From Geodermatophilus bullaregiensis (GTDB taxonomy: Bacteria > Actinomycetota > Actinomycetes > Mycobacteriales > Geodermatophilaceae), in the NCBI RefSeq assembly GCF_016907675.1, contig NZ_JAFBCJ010000001.1, forward strand, positions 2,852,001-2,916,000: DNA of 64,000 bases, in the 5' to 3' direction. Position 1 is the first letter of the stretch, and the number at the start of each line of letters is the position of its first letter. This document shows positions 8,461 through 16,319 of this stretch, piece by piece. The notes under the pieces are model-generated. The model ran no database searches. It was not told where the DNA came from and saw nothing but the letters and a program-made list of their open reading frames with translations. Made by a program: the position numbers and the translations under genes.

Positions 8461-8485
8461 CTGCCTCGACGTCGGTCATGGGCGG

Positions 8486-9115
8486 TCACCTCTCGTCTGC
8501 TCCGTTCGAGGCCGGGGGGCCCGGGGTCCACGGGACGTCTGCGTCGACGCTGCCGTGGACGACGGCGTGGGCGAGCCGGCGGACGGTGTCGGGCTCGACG
8601 TCGCCGGGTCCCGTGACGAGCGTGAACAGCACTCCCCCGTAGAGCGTCACGAGCGTGGGGATCGCCTCCGGCGGGACGCTCAGCCCGAGCGTGCGGTGTT
8701 CGTCAGCGGTGAGCGCGCTCGCCACCGAGCCGAGGCGTGCGAGCTCAGCGGCGAGCGCGGGACGTCGCCGAGCCTCGAGCTGGAGCTCGAAGATCGCGAG
8801 GTGGCGCTCGCGCGACGCGGTGACGGCCTCCTGGAGCGAGACGGCGAGGAGCTCGGCCAGAGGGTCGGGCGACGAGCTCGCGTCCACCGCACGGTCGATC
8901 CGCTGCACGTCCTCCAGGTGCAGCGACACCGCCCGTTCGGCCGCGGCGACGAGCAGCTCCTCCCGGCTGCGGAAGTAGTTCGCCGCCGTTCCCGTCGGCA
9001 GGCCGGCCGCGGCCTCGGCCGCGCGGTGGGTCAGGCCGTGGATGCCCTCGGCGGCCAGCAGGGAGATCGCCGCGTCGGCGAGCGCGGCGCGGCGGGCCGG
9101 GTTCCTCCGTGGCAT
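8486..9115 (-). CDS. TetR-family repressor
   Basis: A 209-residue TetR regulator. The N-terminal HTH reads LADAAISLLAAEGIHGLTHR, followed by TGTAANYFRSREEL, the standard recognition helix. The remainder is a helical ligand-binding and dimerisation domain. ATG 9115 is chosen because it begins MPRRNPARRAAL, a typical TetR N-terminus, while longer frames run into the operator. It is transcribed away from the FAD monooxygenase gene, and a 22-bp palindrome lies between them, so it presumably represses itself and the monooxygenase in response to an aromatic or lipophilic ligand (inference). Confidence 0.9.
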   Translation of the reverse strand: MPRRNPARRAALADAAISLLAAEGIHGLTHRAAEAAAGLPTGTAANYFRSREELLVAAAERAVSLHLEDVQRIDRAVDASSSPDPLAELLAVSLQEAVTASRERHLAIFELQLEARRRPALAAELARLGSVASALTADEHRTLGLSVPPEAIPTLVTLYGGVLFTLVTGPGDVEPDTVRRLAHAVVHGSVDADVPWTPGPPASNGADER

Positions 9116-9139
9116 CACCGCCCAGCATGGCAACATGCG

Positions 9140-9161
9140 TACCACAACGTACGTAGTGGTA
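9140..9161. promoter_or_regulatory. palindromic operator between TetR and FAD monooxygenase genes
   Basis: The 22 bp at 9140-9161 form an inverted repeat with arms TACCAC and GTGGTA around ACGTACGT; only one pair of the eleven is mismatched. It sits midway between the divergent ATGs at 9115 and 9175, as expected for a TetR operator covering both promoters. AGGGAGG at 9164-9170 is the ribosome binding site of the monooxygenase. Confidence 0.75.
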
Positions 9162-9174
9162 TCAGGGAGGGCGC

Positions 9175-10365
9175 ATGGGACACACCGCAGTCGTCGTCGG
9201 GGCCGGTGTCGCAGGTCTGGCCTCGGCCGTCTCACTCGCACGGACCGGGTGGCAGGTCACGGTGCTGGAGCGGTCGCCGGAGCCCGGCGAGGTCGGGGCC
9301 GGCCTCGCCATGACCCCCAACGCCGTGGCCGCGTTCCGCGGGCTCGGCTTCGAGGACGCCGACGTCGCCGCGCTCGGCCACCCGACCTGGGGGAGCGGCA
9401 TCCGGGACCTGGAGGGCCGGCCGGTCCTCGCCCTCCCGGACACCCCCGTCGTGCGCCGGTCGGTGGGGCTCATCGGAGTGCACCGCCGCCGTCTGCACGC
9501 CGCGCTGCACCGACGGGCCCTGGCCTGCGGCGTCGAGATCGTCACCGGCACACCCGTGACCACGGTGGAGGCGGGCGAGCCGGAGGGGGCACCCGCCGTC
9601 GTCGAGGGTCGGGAAGCGGACGTCGTCGTCGGCGCCGACGGCGTGCGCAGCGCCGTGCGCGCGGCGCTGTTCCCGGCCAGCCACCCGGTCTACAGCGGGT
9701 ACTCGAGCTGGCGCGGCATCGCGCCCGGGGCCTCCGGGTACACGACACTGCAGCAGTACTGGGGCCCGCACGCGGAGTTCGGCACCGTGCGCGTCGCCGA
9801 CGACGAGACGTACTGGTACGGGTACGTCGCCATGCCCGGGCGCACGGTGATCGGCGACGAGCTCGCTGCGGCCAGGGCGCGGTTCGCGGGCTGGGCGAGC
9901 CCGGTGCAGCAGGTGCTGGCCGCGACGCCGCCCGAGGCGGTCCTGCGGCACGACGTGCACCACCTCCCGGGCGGGCTGCCGCGCTACACGACCGGGCGGG
10001 TCGTCATGGTCGGCGACGCCGCCCACGGCACCCTCCCGACGATGGGCCAAGGAGCCGCGACCGCACTGGAGGACGGCTGCTGCGCGGGCCTGCTCATCGG
10101 CGCCCCCGTCGCAGGGGGCGGCCGGCTGGCCCCCGCCCTGGAGGCTTTCGACGCCGCCCGGAGGCCCCGGCGCCGCGCCCTGGCCCGGGCCTCGGTCGCA
10201 TCGGGCCGCTTCGGGTCCCACCTCGGCGGCGGCTGGCGCCAGACCCTGCGGAACACCGTCGTGCGCCTGACGCCGGCCGGCGCCATCACGCGCGGGTCCC
10301 GTGCCGTGACGGGCTGGACCCCGCCCGAGCCCGCACCACCGGTCCTGGGGACGGCGGCCCGCTGA
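9175..10365 (+). CDS. FAD-dependent monooxygenase (PHBH family)
   Basis: A 396-residue flavoprotein monooxygenase of the p-hydroxybenzoate-hydroxylase class. It has the dinucleotide fold VVVGAGVAGLASAVSLA at the N-terminus, the DG motif GADGVRSAVR, and the second FAD motif GDAAHGTLPTMGQGA near residue 280. These enzymes hydroxylate aromatic or polyketide-like substrates with NAD(P)H and O2. The ribosome binding site AGGGAGG is well placed before the ATG at 9175. The gene is divergent from a TetR gene and shares an operator with it, so it is probably induced by its substrate. The substrate is unknown. Confidence 0.9.
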   Translation: MGHTAVVVGAGVAGLASAVSLARTGWQVTVLERSPEPGEVGAGLAMTPNAVAAFRGLGFEDADVAALGHPTWGSGIRDLEGRPVLALPDTPVVRRSVGLIGVHRRRLHAALHRRALACGVEIVTGTPVTTVEAGEPEGAPAVVEGREADVVVGADGVRSAVRAALFPASHPVYSGYSSWRGIAPGASGYTTLQQYWGPHAEFGTVRVADDETYWYGYVAMPGRTVIGDELAAARARFAGWASPVQQVLAATPPEAVLRHDVHHLPGGLPRYTTGRVVMVGDAAHGTLPTMGQGAATALEDGCCAGLLIGAPVAGGGRLAPALEAFDAARRPRRRALARASVASGRFGSHLGGGWRQTLRNTVVRLTPAGAITRGSRAVTGWTPPEPAPPVLGTAAR

Positions 10366-10527
10366 GGGACTCCCGCCTCGCCCCGACCCCCGCGGCGGCC
10401 CGGCCGCGCGGGTCGGTGGCGCACTCGGCCGTCGGGATGCGCGTCGGTGTCGGCTGCACTGCCGGCACGACGTCGGAGGAGGGGATCGGGGACGACGAGA
10501 GGACGCCGGGTTCGCCGTCGCTCCCCG

Positions 10528-10785
10528 GGCGTTGACATGACCGGTGTCGACATCGTCCCCGAGTTCATCGCGCATGCTCGGTCAGCTCATCCCGGCCCGG
10601 AGTTCGAGCTCGGCCCGATGGCCGAGCTGGACATCCCCGAGCACTGCGTGGCGGGCATCCTCGCCCGGTACTCGACGATCCACCTGCCGCCGGCGGAACT
10701 CGACCGGGTGCTCGCCGGGTTCCGTCGGCTCCTGGCGTCCTCCGGCGTGCTCGTCGTCGGCGCAGTCGCCGCCCGCGCCTCCTGA
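10528..10785 (+). pseudogene. class I methyltransferase fragment
   Basis: The frame reads GVDMTGVDIVPEFIAHAR and then AGILARYSTIHLPPAELDRV and SGVLVVGA. This is the middle of a class I SAM methyltransferase from the end of beta-2 to beta-5. Motif I (GxGxG) and the whole N-terminal part are missing, as are the last strands of the fold. An ATG at 10537 exists but would give a protein without a SAM-binding loop. I treat it as a relic; it marks the left edge of the decayed accessory region. Confidence 0.65.
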
Positions 10786-10868
10786 GCCCTCGTCGCCCGC
10801 CAGCCCCGGCGGGCGAGCCTGCTACAGCGATGTCCGGGCGGGCCAGGGCGACGGCCCGCTCACGTCTC

Positions 10869-10880
10869 GCAGGGGATCCC
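10869..10880. repeat. dispersed 12-mer GCAGGGGATCCC, copy 1
   Basis: The motif GCAGGGGATCCC occurs here, at 11619 and at 19244, always in non-coding sequence of the accessory region. This copy lacks the CTG that completes the palindrome in the other two. Confidence 0.4.
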
Positions 10881-10917
10881 GCAGCGGAACAGCAGACAGG
10901 TCGGAGCCGTGTGCTGG

Positions 10918-11388
10918 TCAGGGCGTCATGTCGTAGGTGATCCACATGGTGCGGGTGGCGTGCTGGTCGTACTTCGCCCGGCCGCGGTAGTTGTCGTCCG
11001 CGGTGATCCACCGCACCACGCTCCACCCGTTGACCGCAGCGCGTCCGCGCAGCTCGGCCAGCAGCGCGTCGACGGCCCCACCGCCGCGGTGGTCGGGGTC
11101 GATGAACAAGTCGTCGAGGAAGCAGCCGGTGCTGGCCGACAGCGGGCGGGCGAAGGGCCGGTAGTGCCCCAAGCCGGCGACCTCGCCCGTCTCGTCCTCG
11201 ACCAGCAGGCACCCGACCTCGTGCGCGGGGTCACGGATCCAGGACCACACGGTGGCGGCCGCCGCATCGGACTGCTCGACGCGGTAGAAGTCGGCGTACT
11301 GCCGGTACAGGGCCCGCCAGCGCGGCTGGTCCTCCTCGCGCGCGTCACGGACCCGCCACCGCCGCCGCGCTGCCCTCGACCCGGTCAC
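10918..11388 (-). CDS. GNAT-family N-acetyltransferase
   Basis: A 156-residue GNAT protein. An N-terminal arm (RVRDAREEDQPRWRALYRQY) is followed by the central sheet EVAGLGHYRPF and the acetyl-CoA region FLDDLFIDPDHRGGGAVDAL, where RGGGA replaces the usual R/QxxGxG/A. The C-terminal part reads WITADDNYRGRAKYDQHA, typical of GNATs related to diamine/amino-acid acetyltransferases. The GTG start at 11388 fits family length. It stands alone and convergent to the methyltransferase fragment. The substrate is not predictable. Confidence 0.8.
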   Translation of the reverse strand: MTGSRAARRRWRVRDAREEDQPRWRALYRQYADFYRVEQSDAAAATVWSWIRDPAHEVGCLLVEDETGEVAGLGHYRPFARPLSASTGCFLDDLFIDPDHRGGGAVDALLAELRGRAAVNGWSVVRWITADDNYRGRAKYDQHATRTMWITYDMTP

Positions 11389-11820
11389 GGGTAGACCGTA
11401 GCGAGCGCGGTCACCGGCCGACGACGGCGTGCGTGCGCGCGATCAGCGCCGACGGTGGGCCTGCTCGCAGGAACAGCGAGGGCTCGGCGAGTCCGAGCTC
11501 GCGGAGCATCGGAGTCCCCTCGAGGAGGGTGACCACGTCCACCTGGGCGGAGGGCGCCGCTGCAGGGGACGACGAGCGGACGCGAGGGAGGCCAACGACC
11601 GCTGCGTCGGCGATCACCGCAGGGGATCCCCTGCGGGACGCCGGCGCCGCGAGGATCGAGTCGCCGGGACAGTGCCGTAGCGGGTTCGCCTTGCGGGACG
11701 CGAGTCTTGCTGGCCGCGCGGCACTTGCCGCGGGAGCGCTGCGCGAGCGCGTCCCTGGATGAGGACCGGATGCAGGGGCATGCGCACGCCGGATGAGAGG
11801 TGCCTTGACTTCTGCGGCTA
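11389..11820. other. intergenic stretch without a supported gene
   Basis: No frame here shows a recognisable domain or a convincing start on either strand. It contains the palindrome at 11619-11636. The minus-strand frame ending at 11411 has an acceptable composition but no family resemblance that I can see. It may be decayed coding sequence. Confidence 0.4.
11619..11636. repeat. dispersed palindromic 12-mer, copy 2
   Basis: Positions 11619-11630 read GCAGGGGATCCC, and the following CTGCG extends the palindrome (CGCAGGGGATCCCCTGCG). This is the most complete of the three copies in the accessory region (10869, 11619, 19244). Confidence 0.45.
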
Positions 11821-12354
11821 TGACCACGCTCACCGAGAGCGCGATCGCCGCCTTCCTGCTCGAACGGGGCGGGCAGAACATCGAGCATCCCGGCGGCACG
11901 CTGGCCGACCACCTGGCGCGGGTGCAGCACCGCCTCGCCCGCCTGGGTGCGCCCGACTCGGTACAGCTCGCCGGGCGCGCCCACGCCGTCCATGGCACCG
12001 ACGGTTTCGACGTCACCCTGCTCAGCCTGGAGGAACGCCCGGGGCTCGCCGGCCTCATCGGCGCCGACGCCGAGCAGCTCGTCTACCGCTACGCCGCCTG
12101 CGACCGCAAGCGCACCTGACACCCTCGCCGACACCGGACGCGTCTGGAACCGCTTCAGCGCGACCGGTGAAGTCCTCGACAGGGACCAGCTGCAGGCGTT
12201 CACCGACCTGAGCCTGGTGAACGAACTCGACATCGCTGAGCACTCCGCGGACCTCCTCGACCGCTACGGCGCCTACTTCCGCCGGCTGGCCACTGCCTGG
12301 GCGCCGCTGCTCGGTCCCCAGGTGTTCGCCGACGCCCGCCGGGTCCTCGGCTGA
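11821..12354 (+). pseudogene. DUF6817-family protein, frameshifted
   Basis: Two frames together encode one protein. From the ATG at 11821 the first frame gives GGTLADHLARVQHRLARLGA, GTDGFDVTLL and VYRYAACDRKRT, then stops at 12119. The other frame continues immediately as DTLADTGRVWNRFSATGEVL and ends with FADARRVLG at 12354. Together they match the HxxxV..., H...YGTDGF, VYRY.SCDR and F.D...NELD blocks I associate with DUF6817. One base around 12115 must be removed (or two added) to restore the frame. The first half alone would be a 99-residue protein. Probably a pseudogene, or a sequencing indel. Confidence 0.65.
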
Positions 12355-12358
12355 GCGG

Positions 12359-12760
12359 GTGATCCGGGAGTTCGGCTGGGACGACTACCCGGCGGTCCGT
12401 GACCTGTGGCACGTCACTGCGCGCAGCGCACTGCCCGAGGACGAGCTGCGCGCCACCGTCGACCACGGTCCCGGCCTGCTGCTCGTCGCCGAAGACAGGA
12501 ACGCCGCTGTCATCGGTGTGGTCCTGGGGACCTTCGACGGGCGCCGCGGCTGGATTCACCGCCTCGCCGTTCACCCCGGCCACCCGGGCAACGGCCTGGC
12601 CACCGCCCTGGTCAGCGAGCTGGAGCGGCGACTGATCGAGCGGGGAGCGCCCCGGATCAACCTGCTGGTGATGCCGGACAACGCCGCAGGCCTGACCTTC
12701 TGGCAGCGTCTGGGCTACCTGCCTTGTCCCGACGTCCTGTGCTCCAAGCCGGTGTGCTGA
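12359..12760 (+). CDS. GNAT-family N-acetyltransferase
   Basis: A compact 133-residue GNAT enzyme. The N-terminal IREFGWDDYPAVRDLW is a typical GNAT beta-1/alpha-1. The acetyl-CoA motif is IHRLAVHPGHPGNGLATALV, a clear R/Q-x-x-G-x-G/A variant, and NLLVMPDNAAGLTFWQRLGY is the classic C-terminal motif. GTG 12359 follows the preceding stop by a single base. The neighbourhood is decayed, yet this gene appears intact over its full length. The substrate is unknown. Confidence 0.8.
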   Translation: MIREFGWDDYPAVRDLWHVTARSALPEDELRATVDHGPGLLLVAEDRNAAVIGVVLGTFDGRRGWIHRLAVHPGHPGNGLATALVSELERRLIERGAPRINLLVMPDNAAGLTFWQRLGYLPCPDVLCSKPVC

Positions 12761-12765
12761 GCCTG

Positions 12766-12930
12766 TCACGGCGCCTGGTGGCGGACGCAGACCACCGTGT
12801 GCAGACCGTTGAGCTCGATCTCCAGGTCAGGTCGGCGGAGCAGTCCCGCCGCGACGGCGGTCCGCTGCAAGGCGACGTTGTCCACGGTGGTGCAGGCCAG
12901 CACCGGCAGCGTCGGACGGTGCTCGGCAGC
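12766..12930 (-). pseudogene. orphan C-terminal coding relic
   Basis: A minus-strand open stretch without a good start, bounded upstream by a stop at 12931-12933, encodes about 54 residues including VDNVALQRTAVAAGLL and DLEIELNGLHTVVCV before its TGA. Composition and hydrophobic pattern look like the end of a real protein rather than a random frame. I do not recognise the family. It directly abuts the IS3 remnant, so the parent gene may have been destroyed by that insertion (inference). Confidence 0.35.
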
Positions 12931-12954
12931 TCAGGCGACCGCACGCCGGGCGCC

Positions 12955-13072
12955 TGCCGCGTACCCGCGCCCCCAGACCCAGCGCCTTGGCCACGTCGGC
13001 GACCGGATGACCGGACACGACCAGGTCCAGCACCTTGCGGCGGAACTCCGCCGCATGGCCACGCCGCCCCAT
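12955..13072 (-). mobile_element. IS3-family orfA remnant
   Basis: From the ATG at 13072 the minus strand reads GRRGHAAEFRRKVLDLVVSG and then HPVADVAKALGL. This is the N-terminal helix-turn-helix of an IS3-type transposase orfA (AEFRRRVLDLV...SVAxVAxxLGI). Homology ends after about 34 codons, where the expected DQTIYxWRRQ should come. No orfB (DDE integrase core) is found anywhere nearby. It is a truncated, inactive insertion-sequence remnant. Confidence 0.7.
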
Positions 13073-13289
13073 GCGGCCCTCCCCGGACTCGGGAGACCTC
13101 AGAACCCAGTATCTCGGCTCCGGGAAACAGGAGGGCACACCATTCTGGCCAGATCTCCCGCCCCGGTAGTACCAGCCTTGCTCGTCGACGGCGGGTCCGA
13201 CAGGTAGGCGGGCCGGCTGGCAGCCGGCGGCCCGACTACAGCGCGCATCCGGTCGGGCTTGCGCGCGCCGACGACATCGACTGCTTACA

Positions 13290-13334
13290 GAGCATGCGGC
13301 CCCGCCGCTCTGAAGACAGCGGGACCGCATGCTC
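13290..13334. terminator. 16-bp stem hairpin
   Basis: Arms at 13290-13305 (GAGCATGCGGCCCCGC) and 13319-13334 pair over 16 bp with one mismatch around a 13-nt loop. No U-tract follows. It could be a rho-independent-like terminator or a relic of the adjacent insertion sequence. Confidence 0.45.
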
Positions 13335-13382
13335 GATCGGTGGCTCAGTCCGCAAGCACCCGTTGAGGCCTTGATTCACCTC

Positions 13383-13598
13383 TCACCGACCTGGACCCTG
13401 GACTGCCAGCTGGCGCCACCGTCTTACAGCCCATGCTCCTTGGCCGAGCAGGTACAGCCCGACGACGGCGGCAACTACTCTTCCAAGCGTGCCGTGCAGC
13501 AGGAGAACGGCGCCGACTGCAGCCACGAAGCCCACCAGGGAAGGACAGGCTACGAGCATCGCAGCGACCCGCGGTGCGTCAGGATGTAGGTCGCGCAT
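13383..13598 (-). CDS. small two-helix membrane protein
   Basis: A 71-residue hypothetical membrane protein from the ATG at 13598. Two hydrophobic segments are evident, at about residues 13-33 (containing LVGFVAAVGAVLLLHG) and 38-55 (VVAAVVGLYLLGQGAWAV), followed by a basic tail. The ATG overlaps a TGA in the upstream frame (TGATG), the usual sign of translational coupling with a preceding short frame that ends SGLALSRWIR. No family recognised. Confidence 0.45.
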   Translation of the reverse strand: MRDLHPDAPRVAAMLVACPSLVGFVAAVGAVLLLHGTLGRVVAAVVGLYLLGQGAWAVRRWRQLAVQGPGR

Positions 13599-13812
13599 CA
13601 ACGAATCCACCGACTGAGAGCGAGGCCCGATACGCCACCGACAGCGCCCTGCACCGCGCCGCCGATGCCCCAACTGACGACATCCTCTGCATCCACGTCC
13701 TCGTCAGCCAACCGCCGGTGCTAGCGCAGATGGCCGCACCGGCCACCGCGCCGGCAAGCCGGACGGATCGCCGTGCCCATGGCAACGGCCAATGGACGTG
13801 CCCGACCCTCAT
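13579..13812 (-). CDS. hypothetical short protein with strong ribosome binding site
   Basis: ATG 13812 is preceded by a near-perfect Shine-Dalgarno (AAGGAGG, about 9 nt spacing). The first 30 residues include a hydrophobic run (LAGAVAGAAICAS) after a basic stretch, resembling a signal anchor. The frame gives 77 residues and overlaps the start of the downstream membrane protein by 20 nt. In the alternative frame after about residue 30 a better-looking peptide ending WIR stops exactly at the TGATG of the next gene, so the gene may carry a frameshift. Function unknown. Confidence 0.35.
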   Translation of the reverse strand: MRVGHVHWPLPWARRSVRLAGAVAGAAICASTGGWLTRTWMQRMSSVGASAARCRALSVAYRASLSVGGFVDARPTS

Positions 13813-13945
13813 GGTCCCGGCCTCCTTGTACCTGCTCAACGCCTGACGGATCGACGAGCGGGAGCACTGTCCCGCATGGCGAACCTGCTGCGGCGACGTC
13901 CGTACGTTGCGGCGCGGTCGTGGCAGGTGTCCCGTAAGGGATCGG

Positions 13946-14527
13946 TCAACGGCGCATCCGATAGCGCAGGTGGAGCACCCGGTTGCCCTGAAGCACCGCG
14001 TCGGGGTCCTCCAACAAGTGCTGCGCGTGGACCGACCCGAAGTAGCGCTTGCCCGACCCGAACACCACGGGTACGACGTCCATGCGCACCTCGTCGATCA
14101 GGCCCGCGGCAAGCACCTGGCCACCGACGTCGCCGGCGGCGACCTCGACTGTGCGGTCACCCGCGAGCTCCTGCGCCTTGGTCACGGCGGCCTCAACGCC
14201 GTCGACAAAGTGAAATGGCGCCGCTGGGTCCCAGCCCTCGGGCATCGGCCGGTGGGTCACGACGACTACGTGGTCGATCCCGCTCGGCGGTTTCCCGTCC
14301 CAGCCGTCCGTGATGTCGAAGACGTGGCGGCCGGCGATCGTGACTCCGATCTGGTCCCAGTACGGCCGGGTGTAGTCGTGAGACGTCTGCGACACCGTCA
14401 ACGCGCCGCTGTCGTCCAACGGGACGTCACCGCTGGTCAACCAGTCGAACAGCGGTCCGGGCTGATCGTGCTCGTCGGCGATGAAGCCGTCCACCGACAC
14501 CGAGGCGTACATGACCACCGTGCCCAC
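13946..14527 (-). CDS. RibD_C / dihydrofolate-reductase-like protein
   Basis: A 193-residue protein of the RibD C-terminal/DHFR superfamily, NADPH-dependent reductases often annotated as dihydrofolate reductase family without proven substrate. Key segments are MYASVSVDGFIADEHDQPG at the N-terminus, VTIAGRHVFD in the middle and VEVAAGDVGGQVLAAGLIDE near the cofactor site. GTG 14527 has a good ribosome binding site (GAGGAGAG). It is one of three paralogous-type genes within 6 kb (others at 18278 and 19314). Confidence 0.8.
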   Translation of the reverse strand: MGTVVMYASVSVDGFIADEHDQPGPLFDWLTSGDVPLDDSGALTVSQTSHDYTRPYWDQIGVTIAGRHVFDITDGWDGKPPSGIDHVVVVTHRPMPEGWDPAAPFHFVDGVEAAVTKAQELAGDRTVEVAAGDVGGQVLAAGLIDEVRMDVVPVVFGSGKRYFGSVHAQHLLEDPDAVLQGNRVLHLRYRMRR

Positions 14528-14589
14528 GGGCTCTCCTCTGCTTGGGGCCCTCAGATTAGGGATTGGTGGGCTGTCGTTCTTGTAAGGAA

Positions 14590-15426
14590 TCAATCGGCCG
14601 GCAGCGGCCAGCTGTCCAGCACGTGGCCAGGATGCTCGCGCAGGAACCGCCGCCGGACTTCGACGTACCGCGTCGGCGTGAGCCCGGTGAAGGCCCGGAA
14701 CTCATGGCCGAAGTGGGCCTGGTCGAAGTAGCCTGCTCTACCGGCGAGGTCGGCCCAGTCGATCGGTCCGGCGGGGTCGATCGCGAGGACGGTGGCGGCA
14801 AACCGGTGGGTGCGGGCCAGCCGCTTCGGAGTGACGCCGATGAGGTCCTTGAACCGCTGCGCCAGATGAGTGCTGCTGACACCGGCTGCCACGCTCAGGT
14901 CGCCGATCGCCACCGCCCCGTTGGTCGCCGCGATGATGCTGCTCGTGTGGCGGACCAGCCGCAGGCCGGCGGTCTCGCACAGCCGGCGCAGTAGCTCCTG
15001 CTCGAGCAGCGTCAGCATCTCCTGCGGTCCGTCCGCCGTGTCCAGCCGGTCTCGCAGCTGGGCAACTGCGGGTCGGCCCCAGACCTGCTCCATCGTCACC
15101 GGCCGGTCACACAGCTCGGCCGCGGGCATCGGCAGGAACGGCGCCAGCCCCCACGGCTTGAAGTGCACGCCGACGGACCGGGTCCGGGGTGGGTAGCCGA
15201 ACTCCCACGCGCAGGTGGGCATGGTGACCACGCAGCCGTCGGCGTACTCGGCCGTCTGAATGTCGGTGCCGGCGCGGATGCGGAACGGCGCCCCGAGGTT
15301 GACGATCAGCAACGCGGACGGCGGCGGCAGCGTCAGCCGGGCGTACGGCGGCGCACCCTCCAGGTAGTAGAGGTCGTCGATCAGCCCGTCCAACGGCGAT
15401 CGCGGCACTCTGGACGCGTACTTCAC
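14590..15426 (-). CDS. AraC-family transcriptional regulator
   Basis: About 278 residues with an N-terminal cupin-like sensing domain (from PRSPLDGLIDDLYYLEG to about residue 150) and a C-terminal AraC double HTH. The first HTH has IGDLSVAAGVSSTHLAQRFK and the second has LAGRAGYFDQAHFGHEFRAF followed by TGLTPTRY, the canonical signature. GTG 15426 is preferred; GTG 15462 is possible but would overlap the recombinase frame. It is transcribed toward the DHFR-like gene at 13946-14527 and may regulate it (inference). Confidence 0.85.
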   Translation of the reverse strand: MKYASRVPRSPLDGLIDDLYYLEGAPPYARLTLPPPSALLIVNLGAPFRIRAGTDIQTAEYADGCVVTMPTCAWEFGYPPRTRSVGVHFKPWGLAPFLPMPAAELCDRPVTMEQVWGRPAVAQLRDRLDTADGPQEMLTLLEQELLRRLCETAGLRLVRHTSSIIAATNGAVAIGDLSVAAGVSSTHLAQRFKDLIGVTPKRLARTHRFAATVLAIDPAGPIDWADLAGRAGYFDQAHFGHEFRAFTGLTPTRYVEVRRRFLREHPGHVLDSWPLPAD

Positions 15427-16319
15427 GCCCACAGCATCGCCGACGCCCCGCCCCGACCACACCCTTCCGAAGAGGCAGGTCCCAGACGGGCAACTGCCGC
15501 GGCGGGGCTGTCACGACGACCCATGGCACCGGTCCGCGGACGGCCGGTAGGCGACCGACTACCGGCACGGTCGGGTATGCCGTGAGCCGAACCTGCTGCG
15601 GAACCTCGCGGGCAGGCTGACGTGAGTGACCTGGTTGTCCCGCAGGGGTCGCCCCGGCGGGACAACCAGGTGCTCGCCGGCGGCTGGGCCCATCTGCTCA
15701 TGCCCGCGCTGATGGCCGCCGCCCGGTGACCGTTCGTCTGCCCGCGGGCTCGGTCGCGCTCCAGGGCGCGGTAGACGGTGGAGCGGGCGACGCCGAGCAG
15801 ATCGGCCAGCTCCGCGGTGCTGTGTTCGCCCTGCCGGAAGAGGTCCACCAGGTGGGCTTCCTGGCGGGGGTTGAGCTCGGGCTGCTTGCCGCGCAGCTTC
15901 CCCTTGGCCTTCGCGACGCGCATCCCTTCGCGGGTGCGCAGCCGGATCAGGTCGGCCTCGAACTCGGCGACCATCGCGAGCACGGTGAACAGCAGCCGCC
16001 CCACCGGGTCGTGCGGGTCGTACACCGACCCGCCGAGGCCGAGCCGGACCTGCCGGCGGGTGAGCTCCTCGGCGATGGCGCGGGCGTCCGGAAGGGAGCG
16101 GGCCAGCCGGTCGAGCTTGGTCACCACCAAGGTGTCGCCCTCGCGGCAAGCGGCCAGCGCCTCGCGCAGTCCGGCGCGCTCGCGGTTGGCGCCGGTCAGG
16201 CCGTGGTCGACGTGGATCCGGTTCGGCTCAACTCCGAGGGCGAGCAGGCCGTCGCGTTGGGCGGTGAGGTCCTGGGCGTCGGTGGACAGCCGGGCGTAGC
16301 CGATCAGCAGCGCCGTCAT
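15423..16319 (-). CDS. serine recombinase (resolvase/invertase family) with unusual C-terminal extension
   Basis: A small serine recombinase. The N-terminal catalytic domain begins with IGYARLSTDAQDL (nucleophile Ser12) and contains VVTKLDRLARS and the family's E-helix region ADLIRLRTREGMRVAKAKG. The C-terminal HTH_7 reads EHSTAELADLLGVARSTVYR. Family members normally end near residue 190-200. This frame runs on to 298 residues through low-complexity sequence that contains a perfect 13-bp hairpin (15630-15670) and reaches into the AraC start, so the native stop appears lost. Ribosome binding site GGAGG before ATG 16319. No transposase accompanies it. Confidence 0.8.
   Translation of the reverse strand: MTALLIGYARLSTDAQDLTAQRDGLLALGVEPNRIHVDHGLTGANRERAGLREALAACREGDTLVVTKLDRLARSLPDARAIAEELTRRQVRLGLGGSVYDPHDPVGRLLFTVLAMVAEFEADLIRLRTREGMRVAKAKGKLRGKQPELNPRQEAHLVDLFRQGEHSTAELADLLGVARSTVYRALERDRARGQTNGHRAAAISAGMSRWAQPPASTWLSRRGDPCGTTRSLTSACPRGSAAGSAHGIPDRAGSRSPTGRPRTGAMGRRDSPAAAVARLGPASSEGCGRGGASAMLWA
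15630..15670. terminator. perfect 13-bp inverted repeat in the recombinase 3' extension
   Basis: CCTGGTTGTCCCG at 15630-15642 pairs exactly with 15658-15670; the loop itself contains GGGG/CCCC. It lies just where the recombinase gene should end, so it may be its terminator, or alternatively a recombination site. Confidence 0.55.
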
